64,000 nt of DNA from positions 1 to 64,000 of the forward strand of contig NZ_QQWI01000013.1 of NCBI RefSeq assembly GCF_004125825.1, read 5' to 3'. Numbering within the stretch: the stretch's first letter is position 1; the number at the start of each line of letters is the position of its first letter. Below the pieces are notes generated by a model, which saw only the letters and a program-made list of their open reading frames with translations, searched no databases and was not told the DNA's origin. This DNA comes from Fusibacter sp. A1 (GTDB lineage: Bacteria > Bacillota > Clostridia > Peptostreptococcales > Acidaminobacteraceae). The translations under genes and the position numbers were made by a program. Of this stretch, positions 55,620-63,784 are shown in pieces.

Positions 55620-57365
55620 CTATTCCTCATCCATTCCATCATTGTTGATGTTGAAAATCAGGTAAAACAGGCTTACATCGCTGTCGACAACAAAGTGGGG
55701 ATGGTCGATATACTGCTCGACAAACTCTCCCGAGAGCCCGGCCCTATCGACTTCGCCGGTATCATAAAGATTGACTCCGGCCGCGGTATCCTTGATGATT
55801 CTGTAAGTCACACCATCGATATTTACATCTTGCGCGCTGTGGTAGCTGTCATTCTTCACAAATCCGTAACCGTATCCGATTTCCCAATCGTTCAATTGGA
55901 AGGGACCGTTGTATAAGGTGGTTTCCACCGATGTTCCAAAAGCGTCTCCCACTTCTGTCACAAATGCTTCGCTGACAGGGTAAAAGTTAGGGAAAGTCAT
56001 CAGCTTGATAAAGAAAGGTACTGGAATTTCAAGCGTGGCCTGGAGCGTATAGTCATCAAGCGCGACTACGCCAAGCTCTGTTACAGGAAGCTCACCCTTC
56101 ATCACAGCCGCGTAGTTCTTAAGTTGAGCGGTTTCTATCATCGACTGGTATTGTGATGCGGTAGCCGGATCTGCAAGTCTTCTCCACGAGTAGACAAAAT
56201 CGTTTGCAGTGACTTTATCGCCATTCGACCATAGTGAATCTTCGCGCAGCTTGAAGGTGTATACCAGTCCGTCTTCCGATATTTCATAACTTGTAGCGAC
56301 ACCGAGCTCTGGAACGTCGTTTTCACCGAGCATCACTAGGCCTTCAAGTACGTTGGCCATGACTTCAAACGACACGGCATCCGTCGCTTTGTTCGTATCC
56401 ATCGTTGGTATGTCCGAAGTATCCAGTAGTCTGATAATCTTCTTACCGTCCGACTCAAGTGTGGTTTGGGCGTATTTGTAGCTGAAGTCGCCACCAAAGG
56501 CATGGCTGATCACACCAGTCACATGAGGAGCCTGAAGACTTGAAGTCCCTCTTTGGAAGATAGGTACGACGACCGCATCCTCTTCCACTAAAATCCGTTC
56601 GGCCTCTTGAAGCGTTTCCCAACGTTCAGCAGGCTTGCCCGCAAGATCGCCGACCTTGCTACTGAGGACGTAGTCGTCAAATACTTGACTGCTATAGCCC
56701 GCTGTATTGTGGCCTGATCCTGTCAGGAAAAGATCCAAAAATGTCATGGGATCTGGATAGTCGGGTCCCCAACCCGCGTATTCGAACTCAAACTCACCGG
56801 CATCGGACAGCTCCAGCTTGTTCTTAAAAGGTTGCTGGTTAAGAACTACAGACAGACCTTCAAGGTTTTCATTGAGTTGTCCTTGTATGAATTCAGATAT
56901 TTTTTTTGACATTTCGGTATCATAGGTGAGGAATTCAATTTCGACCTGATCGAATCCAAGCTCGTCTTTTGCGGTCTGCCAATAAGCCGCCGCCAGATCC
57001 GGATCATGCTTTAGGAACCCATCGGGATACTTCGCCCTAAAATCGACCCCGTCCTCATCTGTGGCTAGGCTTTTCGGTACAAAATAATCGGCCGCAGTTG
57101 AACCGTTGTTAAGAATCACATCAGCGATATAGGTCTTGTCAAAAGCAAGGGCGATCGCTTTTCGCGCGTTCACGTTTTTCATCAGTTCCTTCGCTGTGAT
57201 CGTTTTGACCTGTTTTACATCATCCTCGTCACCGGCATCCTTACCGTCATCGCCGATCACTACAGGTGTTTCATTCCCTGCATCTGAACTTGGGTTTTGG
57301 CATGCCGTCAGCGTGAGTGCCATCAGCATGACTACCGCTAGAAAAACCGCCGTCAATTTTTTCAT
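55620..57365 (-). CDS. Circularly permuted OppA-like peptide-binding lipoprotein 4
   Basis: 581 residues, lipobox LTAC (Cys22). It has the same permuted order (NVNARKAIALAFDK near 64, AGWGPDYPDPMTFLDLFLTG, GGDFSYKYAQTT joined to SDIPTMDTNKATDA, LWSNGDKVTANDFVYSWRRL, ending FYLIFNINNDGMDEE). It is the most divergent of the first four: VDRAG replaces the VDRCG of its neighbours, it has FLTGSGHN, and codon choice is visibly more GC-rich. Its leader differs too, with a CodY-like box instead of the usual short hairpin. This suggests a paralogue with different regulation and perhaps specificity. Confidence 0.93.
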   Translation of the reverse strand: MKKLTAVFLAVVMLMALTLTACQNPSSDAGNETPVVIGDDGKDAGDEDDVKQVKTITAKELMKNVNARKAIALAFDKTYIADVILNNGSTAADYFVPKSLATDEDGVDFRAKYPDGFLKHDPDLAAAYWQTAKDELGFDQVEIEFLTYDTEMSKKISEFIQGQLNENLEGLSVVLNQQPFKNKLELSDAGEFEFEYAGWGPDYPDPMTFLDLFLTGSGHNTAGYSSQVFDDYVLSSKVGDLAGKPAERWETLQEAERILVEEDAVVVPIFQRGTSSLQAPHVTGVISHAFGGDFSYKYAQTTLESDGKKIIRLLDTSDIPTMDTNKATDAVSFEVMANVLEGLVMLGENDVPELGVATSYEISEDGLVYTFKLREDSLWSNGDKVTANDFVYSWRRLADPATASQYQSMIETAQLKNYAAVMKGELPVTELGVVALDDYTLQATLEIPVPFFIKLMTFPNFYPVSEAFVTEVGDAFGTSVETTLYNGPFQLNDWEIGYGYGFVKNDSYHSAQDVNIDGVTYRIIKDTAAGVNLYDTGEVDRAGLSGEFVEQYIDHPHFVVDSDVSLFYLIFNINNDGMDEE

Positions 57366-57401
57366 TTCGCATCCTCCTTAAAATCCTCTTATGTAGCAAC
57401 A

Positions 57402-57477
57402 ATAGGGAGGCACTACGACGCCATCACGCATCGTTTGTGCCTATTGAAGAAAGGCTTTGGTATGCCCTCCTTCAATG
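57402..57477 (-). promoter_or_regulatory. Leader hairpins of binding-protein gene 4
   Basis: On the minus strand ATTGAAG...CTTCAAT and then AGGCAC...GTGCCT (enclosing ACGA/TCGT) form two successive hairpins before the AAGGAGG site, a longer leader than in the other four genes. Confidence 0.5.
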
Positions 57478-57494
57478 TAACTACATACTATCAG

Positions 57495-57509
57495 AATTTT
57501 CTGAAAATA
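57495..57509. promoter_or_regulatory. CodY-like box upstream of binding-protein gene 4
   Basis: AATTTTCTGAAAATA matches the CodY consensus AATTTTCWGAAAATT at 14 of 15 positions. It lies about 130 bp upstream of the start codon, next to a possible -10 (TAGTAT near 57485-57490). CodY represses peptide and amino-acid uptake genes when branched-chain amino acids and GTP are plentiful. Confidence 0.65.
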
Positions 57510-57719
57510 CAGTTTCAGCTTTGTCACCCTTATTGAATAATTGTAACAATTAGGCTCCTATCAGCTTTAAGAGTGTCTTTGAGAGAACAACGTCAAAATT
57601 ATTTTAAAGGCTCAACCTTATGTAAATGGCTTTTTACAAAAGTTTACAAGTCTTGTAACTGTTTTTGACAAATTGTAATATTTATAAAAGTTACAGGGCT
57701 GTCACTCAAAAATAAAAAA

Positions 57720-57746
57720 AAGCCATTCGCATATGCGAATGGCTTG
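57720..57746 (-). terminator. Terminator of binding-protein gene 5
   Basis: AGCCATTCGCAT and ATGCGAATGGCT form a perfect palindrome (57721-57744) with a T-run on the minus strand. Confidence 0.92.
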
Positions 57747-57755
57747 GTTTATTGC

Positions 57756-59471
57756 TTATTCAGCTTTACCTTCGTTACCGATGTTGAAAATCAGGTAGAA
57801 CATAGTTGTATCGCTAGTGTTCACAAAGTGTGGGTGATCGATGAACTGTTCAACGAACTCTCCAGAAAGACCGCAACGGTCCACTTCGCCTGTTTCAAAT
57901 AGGTTTACGCCAGCAGCGGCATCTTTGATTTGACGGAAAGTAACGCCATCAACTTTTACAGCATCTGCATTCCAGTAAGTTGGGTTTTTAGCAAATGAGT
58001 AACCGTAACCTAGTTCCCATGACTCAAGTACAAATGCGCCATTGTAAAGTGTTGACTCGATAGAAGTACCGAATGCCTCACCTTGCTCTGTAGCAAATGC
58101 TTCGTTTACTGGGTAGAAGTTAGGGAATGTAACTAGTTTTAAGAAGAACGGAACCGGAAGCTCAAGTTGTACTTCTAATGTGTTGGCATCTAAAGCTACA
58201 ACACCAAGCTCAGTTGTTGGAAGTTCTCCAGCAATTACAGCTTTGTAGTTTTTGATTTGTGCAGTTTCGATCATGAAGTTGTATTGTGAAGCAGTTGCAG
58301 GATCTGCAAGTCTTCTCCATGAGTACACGAAGTCTTCAGCAGTTACAGGTTGACCGTTAGACCAAACCGCGCCTTCTCTTAAGTTGAACGTGTAAACAAG
58401 ACCATCTTCAGAAACAGTCCAGTCTTTAGCAACACCAGCTTCAACAGTATCGTTTTCGCCAAGCATTACAAGACCTTCAAGCACGTTGCCCATTACTTCA
58501 AATGAAACCGAGTTAGTAGCTTTGTTTGTATCCATTGTTGGGATATCAGAGCTTGAAAGTAATCTGATTACTTTTTTACCGTCTGTCTCAAGTGTAGTTT
58601 CAGCAGTTTTGTAAGTGTAATCTCCACCGAATGCGTGTGGTACGATTCCAGTTACATATGGTTGACGAAGTGCAGCGCCACCTTTTTGGTAAAGAGGAAC
58701 AAGAACTGTATCTTCTTCTAAAAGAATTCTTTCAGCTTCTTGTAGAGCTTCCCAACGAGCAGCTAAGTCAGAAGTCAAATCGCCAGTTTTTGTTCTTGAA
58801 ATGATTTCATCGTATGCAGCGCTTGAGTAACCAGCAGAGTTGTGGCCACCACCTGTAACCCACATGTCAAGGAAAGTCATTGCATCTGGATAGTCAGGAC
58901 CCCAGCCAGCGAATTCAAGTTCGAATTTACCTTCGTCAGCTAGAACAAGTTTGTTTTTGAATGGTTGTTGGTTAAGTACAACTGTCAAACCTTCAAGGTT
59001 TGTTTGTAATTGACCTTGTACGAATTCAGAGATCTTTTTTGAACTCTCAGAATCGAATGTAAGGAACTCGATTGAAGCGTCAGTGAAACCAAGTTCTTCT
59101 TTAGCAAGAGCCCAGTGTTCTTTCGCTTTTTCGATATCCATTTTGTTAAAGCCTTCTGGATATGCAGCTCTAAAGTCGTCGCCAGCTTCATTAGTAGCTA
59201 AACCGACTGGTACGAAGTAATCCGCAGCAACTGAACCGTTACCAAGGATAACATCTGTAACATACGTTTTGTCGAACGCCATAGCGATCGCTTTACGTGC
59301 GTTAACGTTTTTCATAAGTTCTTTAGCTGAGATTTCAACTTTTTCAGCTGGTGTAGTAGCTTCTGTTGTAGTTTCGCCTTCAGTGCCTGTAGCTGCTTCT
59401 TCTTTAGCGCCACATGCAGTCATAGCGAATACCATGACAAAAACTAATAAAAGTGCCATTAATTTTTTCAT
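57756..59471 (-). CDS. Circularly permuted OppA-like peptide-binding lipoprotein 5
   Basis: 571 residues from ATG 59471 (AGGAGGA upstream; the TTG directly before it is less likely). Lipobox MTAC (Cys20). Same order: NVNARKAIAMAFDK near 55, FAGWGPDYPDAMTFLDMWVT, GGDYTYKTAETT joined to SDIPTMDTNKATNS, VWSNGQPVTAEDFVYSWRRL, ending FYLIFNIGNEGKAE. DYPDP is changed to DYPDA, and the aromatic residue in DMWVTG differs from the others, so substrate preference may differ. It is first in the array in transcription direction and divergent from the MutS2-like gene. Confidence 0.93.
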   Translation of the reverse strand: MKKLMALLLVFVMVFAMTACGAKEEAATGTEGETTTEATTPAEKVEISAKELMKNVNARKAIAMAFDKTYVTDVILGNGSVAADYFVPVGLATNEAGDDFRAAYPEGFNKMDIEKAKEHWALAKEELGFTDASIEFLTFDSESSKKISEFVQGQLQTNLEGLTVVLNQQPFKNKLVLADEGKFELEFAGWGPDYPDAMTFLDMWVTGGGHNSAGYSSAAYDEIISRTKTGDLTSDLAARWEALQEAERILLEEDTVLVPLYQKGGAALRQPYVTGIVPHAFGGDYTYKTAETTLETDGKKVIRLLSSSDIPTMDTNKATNSVSFEVMGNVLEGLVMLGENDTVEAGVAKDWTVSEDGLVYTFNLREGAVWSNGQPVTAEDFVYSWRRLADPATASQYNFMIETAQIKNYKAVIAGELPTTELGVVALDANTLEVQLELPVPFFLKLVTFPNFYPVNEAFATEQGEAFGTSIESTLYNGAFVLESWELGYGYSFAKNPTYWNADAVKVDGVTFRQIKDAAAGVNLFETGEVDRCGLSGEFVEQFIDHPHFVNTSDTTMFYLIFNIGNEGKAE

Positions 59472-59498
59472 CAATAAAATCCTCCTAGATTAATTGTC

Positions 59499-59528
59499 TG
59501 TGGCCATCACACCACAAGATTGATTATA
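59499..59528 (-). promoter_or_regulatory. -10 box and 5' hairpin of binding-protein gene 5
   Basis: Minus-strand TATAAT at 59523-59528, then TGTGG...CCACA (59499-59516) at the predicted mRNA start. Between here and 59793 there are several GTTAAC/GTAAC motifs and no gene. Confidence 0.6.
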
Positions 59529-59793
59529 CGGATTCTTCAGATAATTGTTGTTAACATAAAGCAATACGAATTACATAAAAGCATTAATTTACCCCTGTCA
59601 AGCATATTCCCTTGTAACAAATGCAAAAGAGAAGACTTTGTAAAATACGCTCGAGTCGCCAATTATGCGAGTTTATGAAATATACCTGAATTATCAGAAC
59701 TATTTCGCGTGCTAAAAATTTGTTAACAATTTAACCGGTGACAACGTTGTCATTTATCTGGTGCACAGGACAATCGATCCGGTATTCTAATTC

Positions 59794-59822
59794 TTGCAAT
59801 TTTTTTTACAGCGTGATACACT
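59794..59822 (+). promoter_or_regulatory. Sigma-A type promoter of the MutS2-like leader
   Basis: TTGCAA, a 17-bp spacer, then TACACT. It would start a leader transcript of about 245 nt near 59829. Confidence 0.65.
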
Positions 59823-59859
59823 AAATTATCAAATGAAAAAGAAATCGAGAGGTATTTTT

Positions 59860-59883
59860 GTGAGTGTAGTGATTTTAAACTAG
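59860..59883 (+). CDS. Seven-codon leader peptide candidate (MSVVILN)
   Basis: GTG at 59860 is preceded by GAGAGG at 7 nt and reads seven codons to TAG 59881. Its last codons and stop lie inside the 5' arm of the first leader hairpin, as in ribosome-controlled attenuators. Too short to judge by coding statistics. Confidence 0.5.
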   Translation: MSVVILN

Positions 59884-60060
59884 GAACTTCATATCGTTTT
59901 ACGTGCATGTAGTCTTTTTTTGTTGTACGTAAAATTCCTGTTTAGAACACAATCGCTTGCTAAGATAATGTAGCCGTGGGTGCGTCCGCGGTATTTTTAT
60001 ACCTTTTTTTGGCATATGTTACTTTAGAGTAGATCGTGATCGGTCTACTCTTTTATTTTT
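59877..60060 (+). promoter_or_regulatory. Attenuator-like leader with two intrinsic terminators
   Basis: AAAC-AGGAA (59877-59886) pairs with TTCCT-GTTT (59935-59943) and encloses TTTACGT/ACGTAAA. Then CCGTGG (59974-59979) can pair with CCGCGG (59986-59991). The GG of the latter is also the start of a terminator, GGTAT/ATACC plus seven T (59990-60010), so the two are mutually exclusive. A second terminator, AGAGTAGATC/GGTCTACTCT plus a T-run, lies at 60026-60060, just before the ribosome binding site of the gene. Structure is read from complementarity, not computed. Confidence 0.65.
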
Positions 60061-60076
60061 TGAATGGAGGATTACC

Positions 60077-62020
60077 ATGTACCATACCGATAAACTGTCA
60101 TTAAACGAAATACTAAACGAAATTTCTGAACTGGCTCTTACGCCCCAGGCGCAATCGGCTATCAGAAACCTTACACCCAAACAGGACCTGCACTGGATAG
60201 ACGACCATATGAGGCAAACCCTCGAAATGAAGGCCATCCTGCATCAGACGGGTTCCATACCGCTTAACTCACTAAGCTCATTCAATCGGGCTTACGACGA
60301 CCTGGTGAAACAGGCGGTGCTGAGCGCCCCTCAGATTGATGCGATCGGAGACTTCTTGGAAGATGTCCACCGCCTATCTGTCTTTATGTCGACAAAAGCG
60401 GATGTCGCACCTACGATTTCCGAGTACGCCTCGTCGCTGAACAACCTGCCCGAGCTAAGGGGCAAAATTAGGGAAACGGTCTACAAGGAGCTTGTCCTCG
60501 ACAGCGCAAGTGGAAAGCTGGCTAAAATACGCAAGCAGATGCGGGCGACAGAAGATAAGATCAAGACTAAGCTGAACCAGATCATCAGCCAGGCGGATAG
60601 TCAATCGCTCCTTATGGACAGCCTGATCGCCATGAGGGATGGAAGATATGTGATCCCTGTAAAGTCCCAGCATAAGTCTAAGGTTTCCGGCCGCCCGCTC
60701 GATTTTTCTAAAAGCGGGTCCACAACCTTCATCGAACCCGAAGCCGTCAAGCAGCTAAGCGACAAGCTTAACGAATACAAGATAGAAGAAGAAAATGAGA
60801 TTTATAAGATTCTTAGCGCCTTATCCGAAGAGATCGCAGGGTCCGAACGCACGCTTTCAGTCAATCGTGAAGGCATCATCCATTACGACGGCCTATCGGC
60901 GAAAGCAAAATATGCGATCCGCATAAACGCATCCTTTGTCAAGGTAACCGATGACTTGTGCATCGACCTTATTGACGCAAGACATCCCCAACTGGGCAAA
61001 GACGCGGTACCTCTGAACCTTTCACTTGGAAAAGACCACAAGGGCATCGTCATCACCGGTCCTAACACAGGAGGGAAAACCGTCGTGCTAAAGACGGTGG
61101 GTCTGCTGTCGCTGATGGCCATGTGCGGTCTGCTCATTCCAGCAGACAAAAACACGCGACTCTCTGTGTTCGACCATATCCTTGCAGACATCGGGGATGG
61201 TCAGAGCATCACACAGAACCTGTCGACCTTTTCCTCGCACATCAAAAACATCAACACCATCATCGAGGTGGCAAACAGCGGGTCCCTGGTGCTGCTAGAC
61301 GAGGTGGGTTCGGGCACCGAACCCAATGAAGGAGCGGGAATCGCCGTGGCCATACTCGAGCTCCTGTTCGAAAAACGCTCGACCATCATGGCGACCACCC
61401 ACTATAGCCAGCTCAAAGCCTTTGCAAAGGATACATCCGGCTTCATCAACGGATCCATGCTCTTTGATTCTCAGAGTCTCAATCCGCTTTATCAGATACA
61501 GCTCGGAGAAGCGGGCAAGAGCCACGCGCTCTTAATCGCTCTAAAGCTGGGTATGAACCCCCTACTACTAGACAGGGCGCACAGGATCACCTACGACCAG
61601 CCTTTCGATCAAAAGGCCTACAGCGACATGGCGCATTTGAAGGACACGAAGGAGACCCCACAAAGTCAGGCAAAACAAGCAAAGCCCGACAAACCCGCAG
61701 ATAAAGTAAGGAAAAAGGCGGCGAGAACCCTTTTGTTTTCAGCAGGTGATTCCGTTTACATTCCATTTATGAAAACCAGCGGCATCGTTCTTGGCGATCC
61801 CAACAAAAAAGGGGAATACCCCGTAGAGATCAAGGGCAAGCGCTTCAGCCTATCCCACAAGCGCCTGACTCCCTTTATCGAGCAGAAGGATTTATACCCA
61901 GAAGACTACGACCTCGACATCGTGACAAAATCGTGGGAAGAAAGAAAAACCGAAAAGAAACTAAGCAAAGGAAAAAAAGGAGCCGTCGTCATCCACCGCG
62001 ACAACCAAAAAATCAAATAA
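60077..62020 (+). CDS. MutS2-like ATPase lacking the Smr domain
   Basis: 647 residues. MutS core/lever and clamp regions (about 1-300), ATPase with Walker A ITGPNTGGKTVVLKTVGL (near 327), Walker B LVLLDEVGSGTEPNEGAG (near 403) and TTHYSQLKAF, a basic linker, then a KOW-like segment (AGDSVYIPFMKTSGIVLGDP, near 555) and a basic tail. MutS2 of B. subtilis is about 785 residues and ends in an Smr nuclease-like domain, which is absent here. MutS2 acts on collided ribosomes and/or recombination intermediates. The attenuator-like leader with a short reading frame points to a translation-linked role. The gene is GC-richer than its neighbours. Confidence 0.88.
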   Translation: MYHTDKLSLNEILNEISELALTPQAQSAIRNLTPKQDLHWIDDHMRQTLEMKAILHQTGSIPLNSLSSFNRAYDDLVKQAVLSAPQIDAIGDFLEDVHRLSVFMSTKADVAPTISEYASSLNNLPELRGKIRETVYKELVLDSASGKLAKIRKQMRATEDKIKTKLNQIISQADSQSLLMDSLIAMRDGRYVIPVKSQHKSKVSGRPLDFSKSGSTTFIEPEAVKQLSDKLNEYKIEEENEIYKILSALSEEIAGSERTLSVNREGIIHYDGLSAKAKYAIRINASFVKVTDDLCIDLIDARHPQLGKDAVPLNLSLGKDHKGIVITGPNTGGKTVVLKTVGLLSLMAMCGLLIPADKNTRLSVFDHILADIGDGQSITQNLSTFSSHIKNINTIIEVANSGSLVLLDEVGSGTEPNEGAGIAVAILELLFEKRSTIMATTHYSQLKAFAKDTSGFINGSMLFDSQSLNPLYQIQLGEAGKSHALLIALKLGMNPLLLDRAHRITYDQPFDQKAYSDMAHLKDTKETPQSQAKQAKPDKPADKVRKKAARTLLFSAGDSVYIPFMKTSGIVLGDPNKKGEYPVEIKGKRFSLSHKRLTPFIEQKDLYPEDYDLDIVTKSWEERKTEKKLSKGKKGAVVIHRDNQKIK

Positions 62021-62030
62021 CCCCACAAAA

Positions 62031-62060
62031 AAAGAAGCCAAACCCAGGCTTCTTCTTTTT
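62031..62060 (+). terminator. Terminator of the MutS2-like gene
   Basis: AAGAAGCC and GGCTTCTT pair around AAACCCA, followed by CTTTTT. Confidence 0.9.
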
Positions 62061-62119
62061 CATACCACTCATTATTTTCTTATCTCAATCTTCAATCACT
62101 AATCACTAATCATCAACCA

Positions 62120-62977
62120 TCAATGAAACTTCACATCATACCCACAAACAAACACTTCCTGTGGATTAAGCCTGTTGTTCATGTCCTTATCCACAAATTG
62201 CTGATTGCTATCAACATAATCGGCGATTCCCCACCATGGTTCGATGCAGACAAAGTCACCCTTGTCCGACCATACTCCAAGCTTTGGAACGCCTACAAGC
62301 GACATCGACACCTGTCTGTCGGCCTTATGGTCGACAAGCGTGACATAGCTTGATTTCAAGTGGCTGAAAATCAGCGCGTCCTCATCAAAGGTGGATGGCG
62401 AGATACGGATCGAATCGACACCGCTTGCAAGAGGCTTGAACTCTCTCTTGATAAGTCCAACCTGCATGTCGATCAGTTCTGAGTTGAGGACTTCCTCTTC
62501 TTCAAAACAGAGCTCGCACTGTCCAGACTGAAGGTTCATGTTAAAACCGGGATGCCCCCCTATCGAGAAGTACAGCTTAGCATCGCCCATGTTGAAGACA
62601 CGGTAGCTCACAGCGACAACCCGGTCTTTTAGGACGTACTCGATCTGAAGTTTAAAGGCATAAGGATACATCCTGAGTGTCTCCTCATCCGAAGTCACTT
62701 CGAACAGGACCCTTTCGTCTTCTTGCTCGACAATATGAAAGACCATGTCCCTGGCAAAACCGTGCTGGCCGATATTGTACGCGACATCGTCCACATACAT
62801 GGTTTTCTCCTTAAGCGAGCCTACGATAGGAAAAAGTACAGGAGCGGTTCTTCCCCAATGCCCAGGGGCCGTCTGCCACATGTATTCATGCGGTTTGTTG
62901 ATATCCATCACAGATTTCAGCTCCGCACCCTTTGCCGCGATCTCCACGGATAAAAAGTCATTCTTCAACTTGATCAT
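62120..62977 (-). CDS. Aldose 1-epimerase (galactose mutarotase) family protein, LacX-like
   Basis: 285 residues with the beta-sandwich signatures of the family: AAKGAELKSV at the start, PVLFPIVGSLKE, IGQHGFARDMVFHI (first catalytic His region) and FSIGGHPGFN (second His). It should interconvert anomers of a free or modified aldose. TAGGAGG precedes the ATG. It lies 17 nt downstream of deoD, probably one operon. Confidence 0.88.
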   Translation of the reverse strand: MIKLKNDFLSVEIAAKGAELKSVMDINKPHEYMWQTAPGHWGRTAPVLFPIVGSLKEKTMYVDDVAYNIGQHGFARDMVFHIVEQEDERVLFEVTSDEETLRMYPYAFKLQIEYVLKDRVVAVSYRVFNMGDAKLYFSIGGHPGFNMNLQSGQCELCFEEEEVLNSELIDMQVGLIKREFKPLASGVDSIRISPSTFDEDALIFSHLKSSYVTLVDHKADRQVSMSLVGVPKLGVWSDKGDFVCIEPWWGIADYVDSNQQFVDKDMNNRLNPQEVFVCGYDVKFH

Positions 62978-62994
62978 GACGCCTCCTAAAATAA

Positions 62995-63699
62995 TTAAGC
63001 CAGTGCCAGTGCGATATCCATCATTTCTGTAAAGGTCTCTTGTCTTTCTTCAGGAGTTGTTTCAAGCCCCTTGAAGATATGGTCTGATACGGTGATGATC
63101 GCAAGCGCCTTAACGCCATGTTTAGCTGCAGTCGTATAAAGCTCGGCCGTTTCCATTTCTACAGCGATCAGACCGTAGTCCGCAAGACGCTTAAGGTCTG
63201 TGCCACCATCGTCATAAAACAGGTCGCTTGTCAGAACGCTTCCCACTTTGATAGGGTAGTTCTTCTCTGTCCCTATCTGGAAGGCCTTGTTAAGGAGTTC
63301 AAAATTGGCTGTTGGAGCGTAGTCCATGTTCGGGAACCTGCGCTTGTTAATGCCGGATGTCGTCGAAGCGCTCATCGCAAGAACGATATCCCTTAAGTTG
63401 ACATCGTCTTTGATCGAACCGCAGCTGCCGATTCTGATCAGCTGTTTTGCTCCGTATTCCGTAATCAGCTCGTTGATGTAGATCGATATGGAAGGCATAC
63501 CCATACCAGTTCCTTGAACGGATACGCGTTTGCCCTTGTATGTACCTGTATAGCCGAGCATGCCTCTGACCGTGTTATAACATACCGCATCTTCTAAAAA
63601 ATTGTCCGCGATGAATTTTGCTCTTAAGGGATCACCAGGCAAGAGTACCGTTTCAGCGATTTCTCCTGCTTTAGCCATGATGTGTAGATGTTTACTCAT
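62995..63699 (-). CDS. deoD: Purine-nucleoside phosphorylase (hexameric type)
   Basis: 234 residues, the usual DeoD length. Phosphate and nucleoside site motifs [63 protein letters not shown] and the catalytic Asp in TVSDHIFKG are present. It cleaves purine (deoxy)nucleosides with phosphate to free base and (deoxy)ribose 1-phosphate. GAAAGGATG precedes the start. Confidence 0.96.
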   Translation of the reverse strand: MSKHLHIMAKAGEIAETVLLPGDPLRAKFIADNFLEDAVCYNTVRGMLGYTGTYKGKRVSVQGTGMGMPSISIYINELITEYGAKQLIRIGSCGSIKDDVNLRDIVLAMSASTTSGINKRRFPNMDYAPTANFELLNKAFQIGTEKNYPIKVGSVLTSDLFYDDGGTDLKRLADYGLIAVEMETAELYTTAAKHGVKALAIITVSDHIFKGLETTPEERQETFTEMMDIALALA

Positions 63700-63784
63700 T
63701 TTTGTTCATCCTTTCTATGTCTTTCATTTAATGAAAGTAGTTGAATTAAATCCGCAATTGACTATTACCCCCATACAGGACAAC

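Noticed and set aside
49336-59471. Permutation explained by frameshift, gene fusion or assembly error
   Set aside because: All five genes show the same order, each with its own signal peptide, ribosome binding site and terminator and without internal stops. An error would not repeat five times in diverged copies.
59970-60003. T-box antiterminator (GGGTG...CCGCGG resembles the T-box sequence)
   Set aside because: The central bases differ from the T-box consensus, the bulge would not pair with an NCCA end, no specifier loop is visible, and the downstream gene is not an aminoacyl-tRNA or amino-acid gene.
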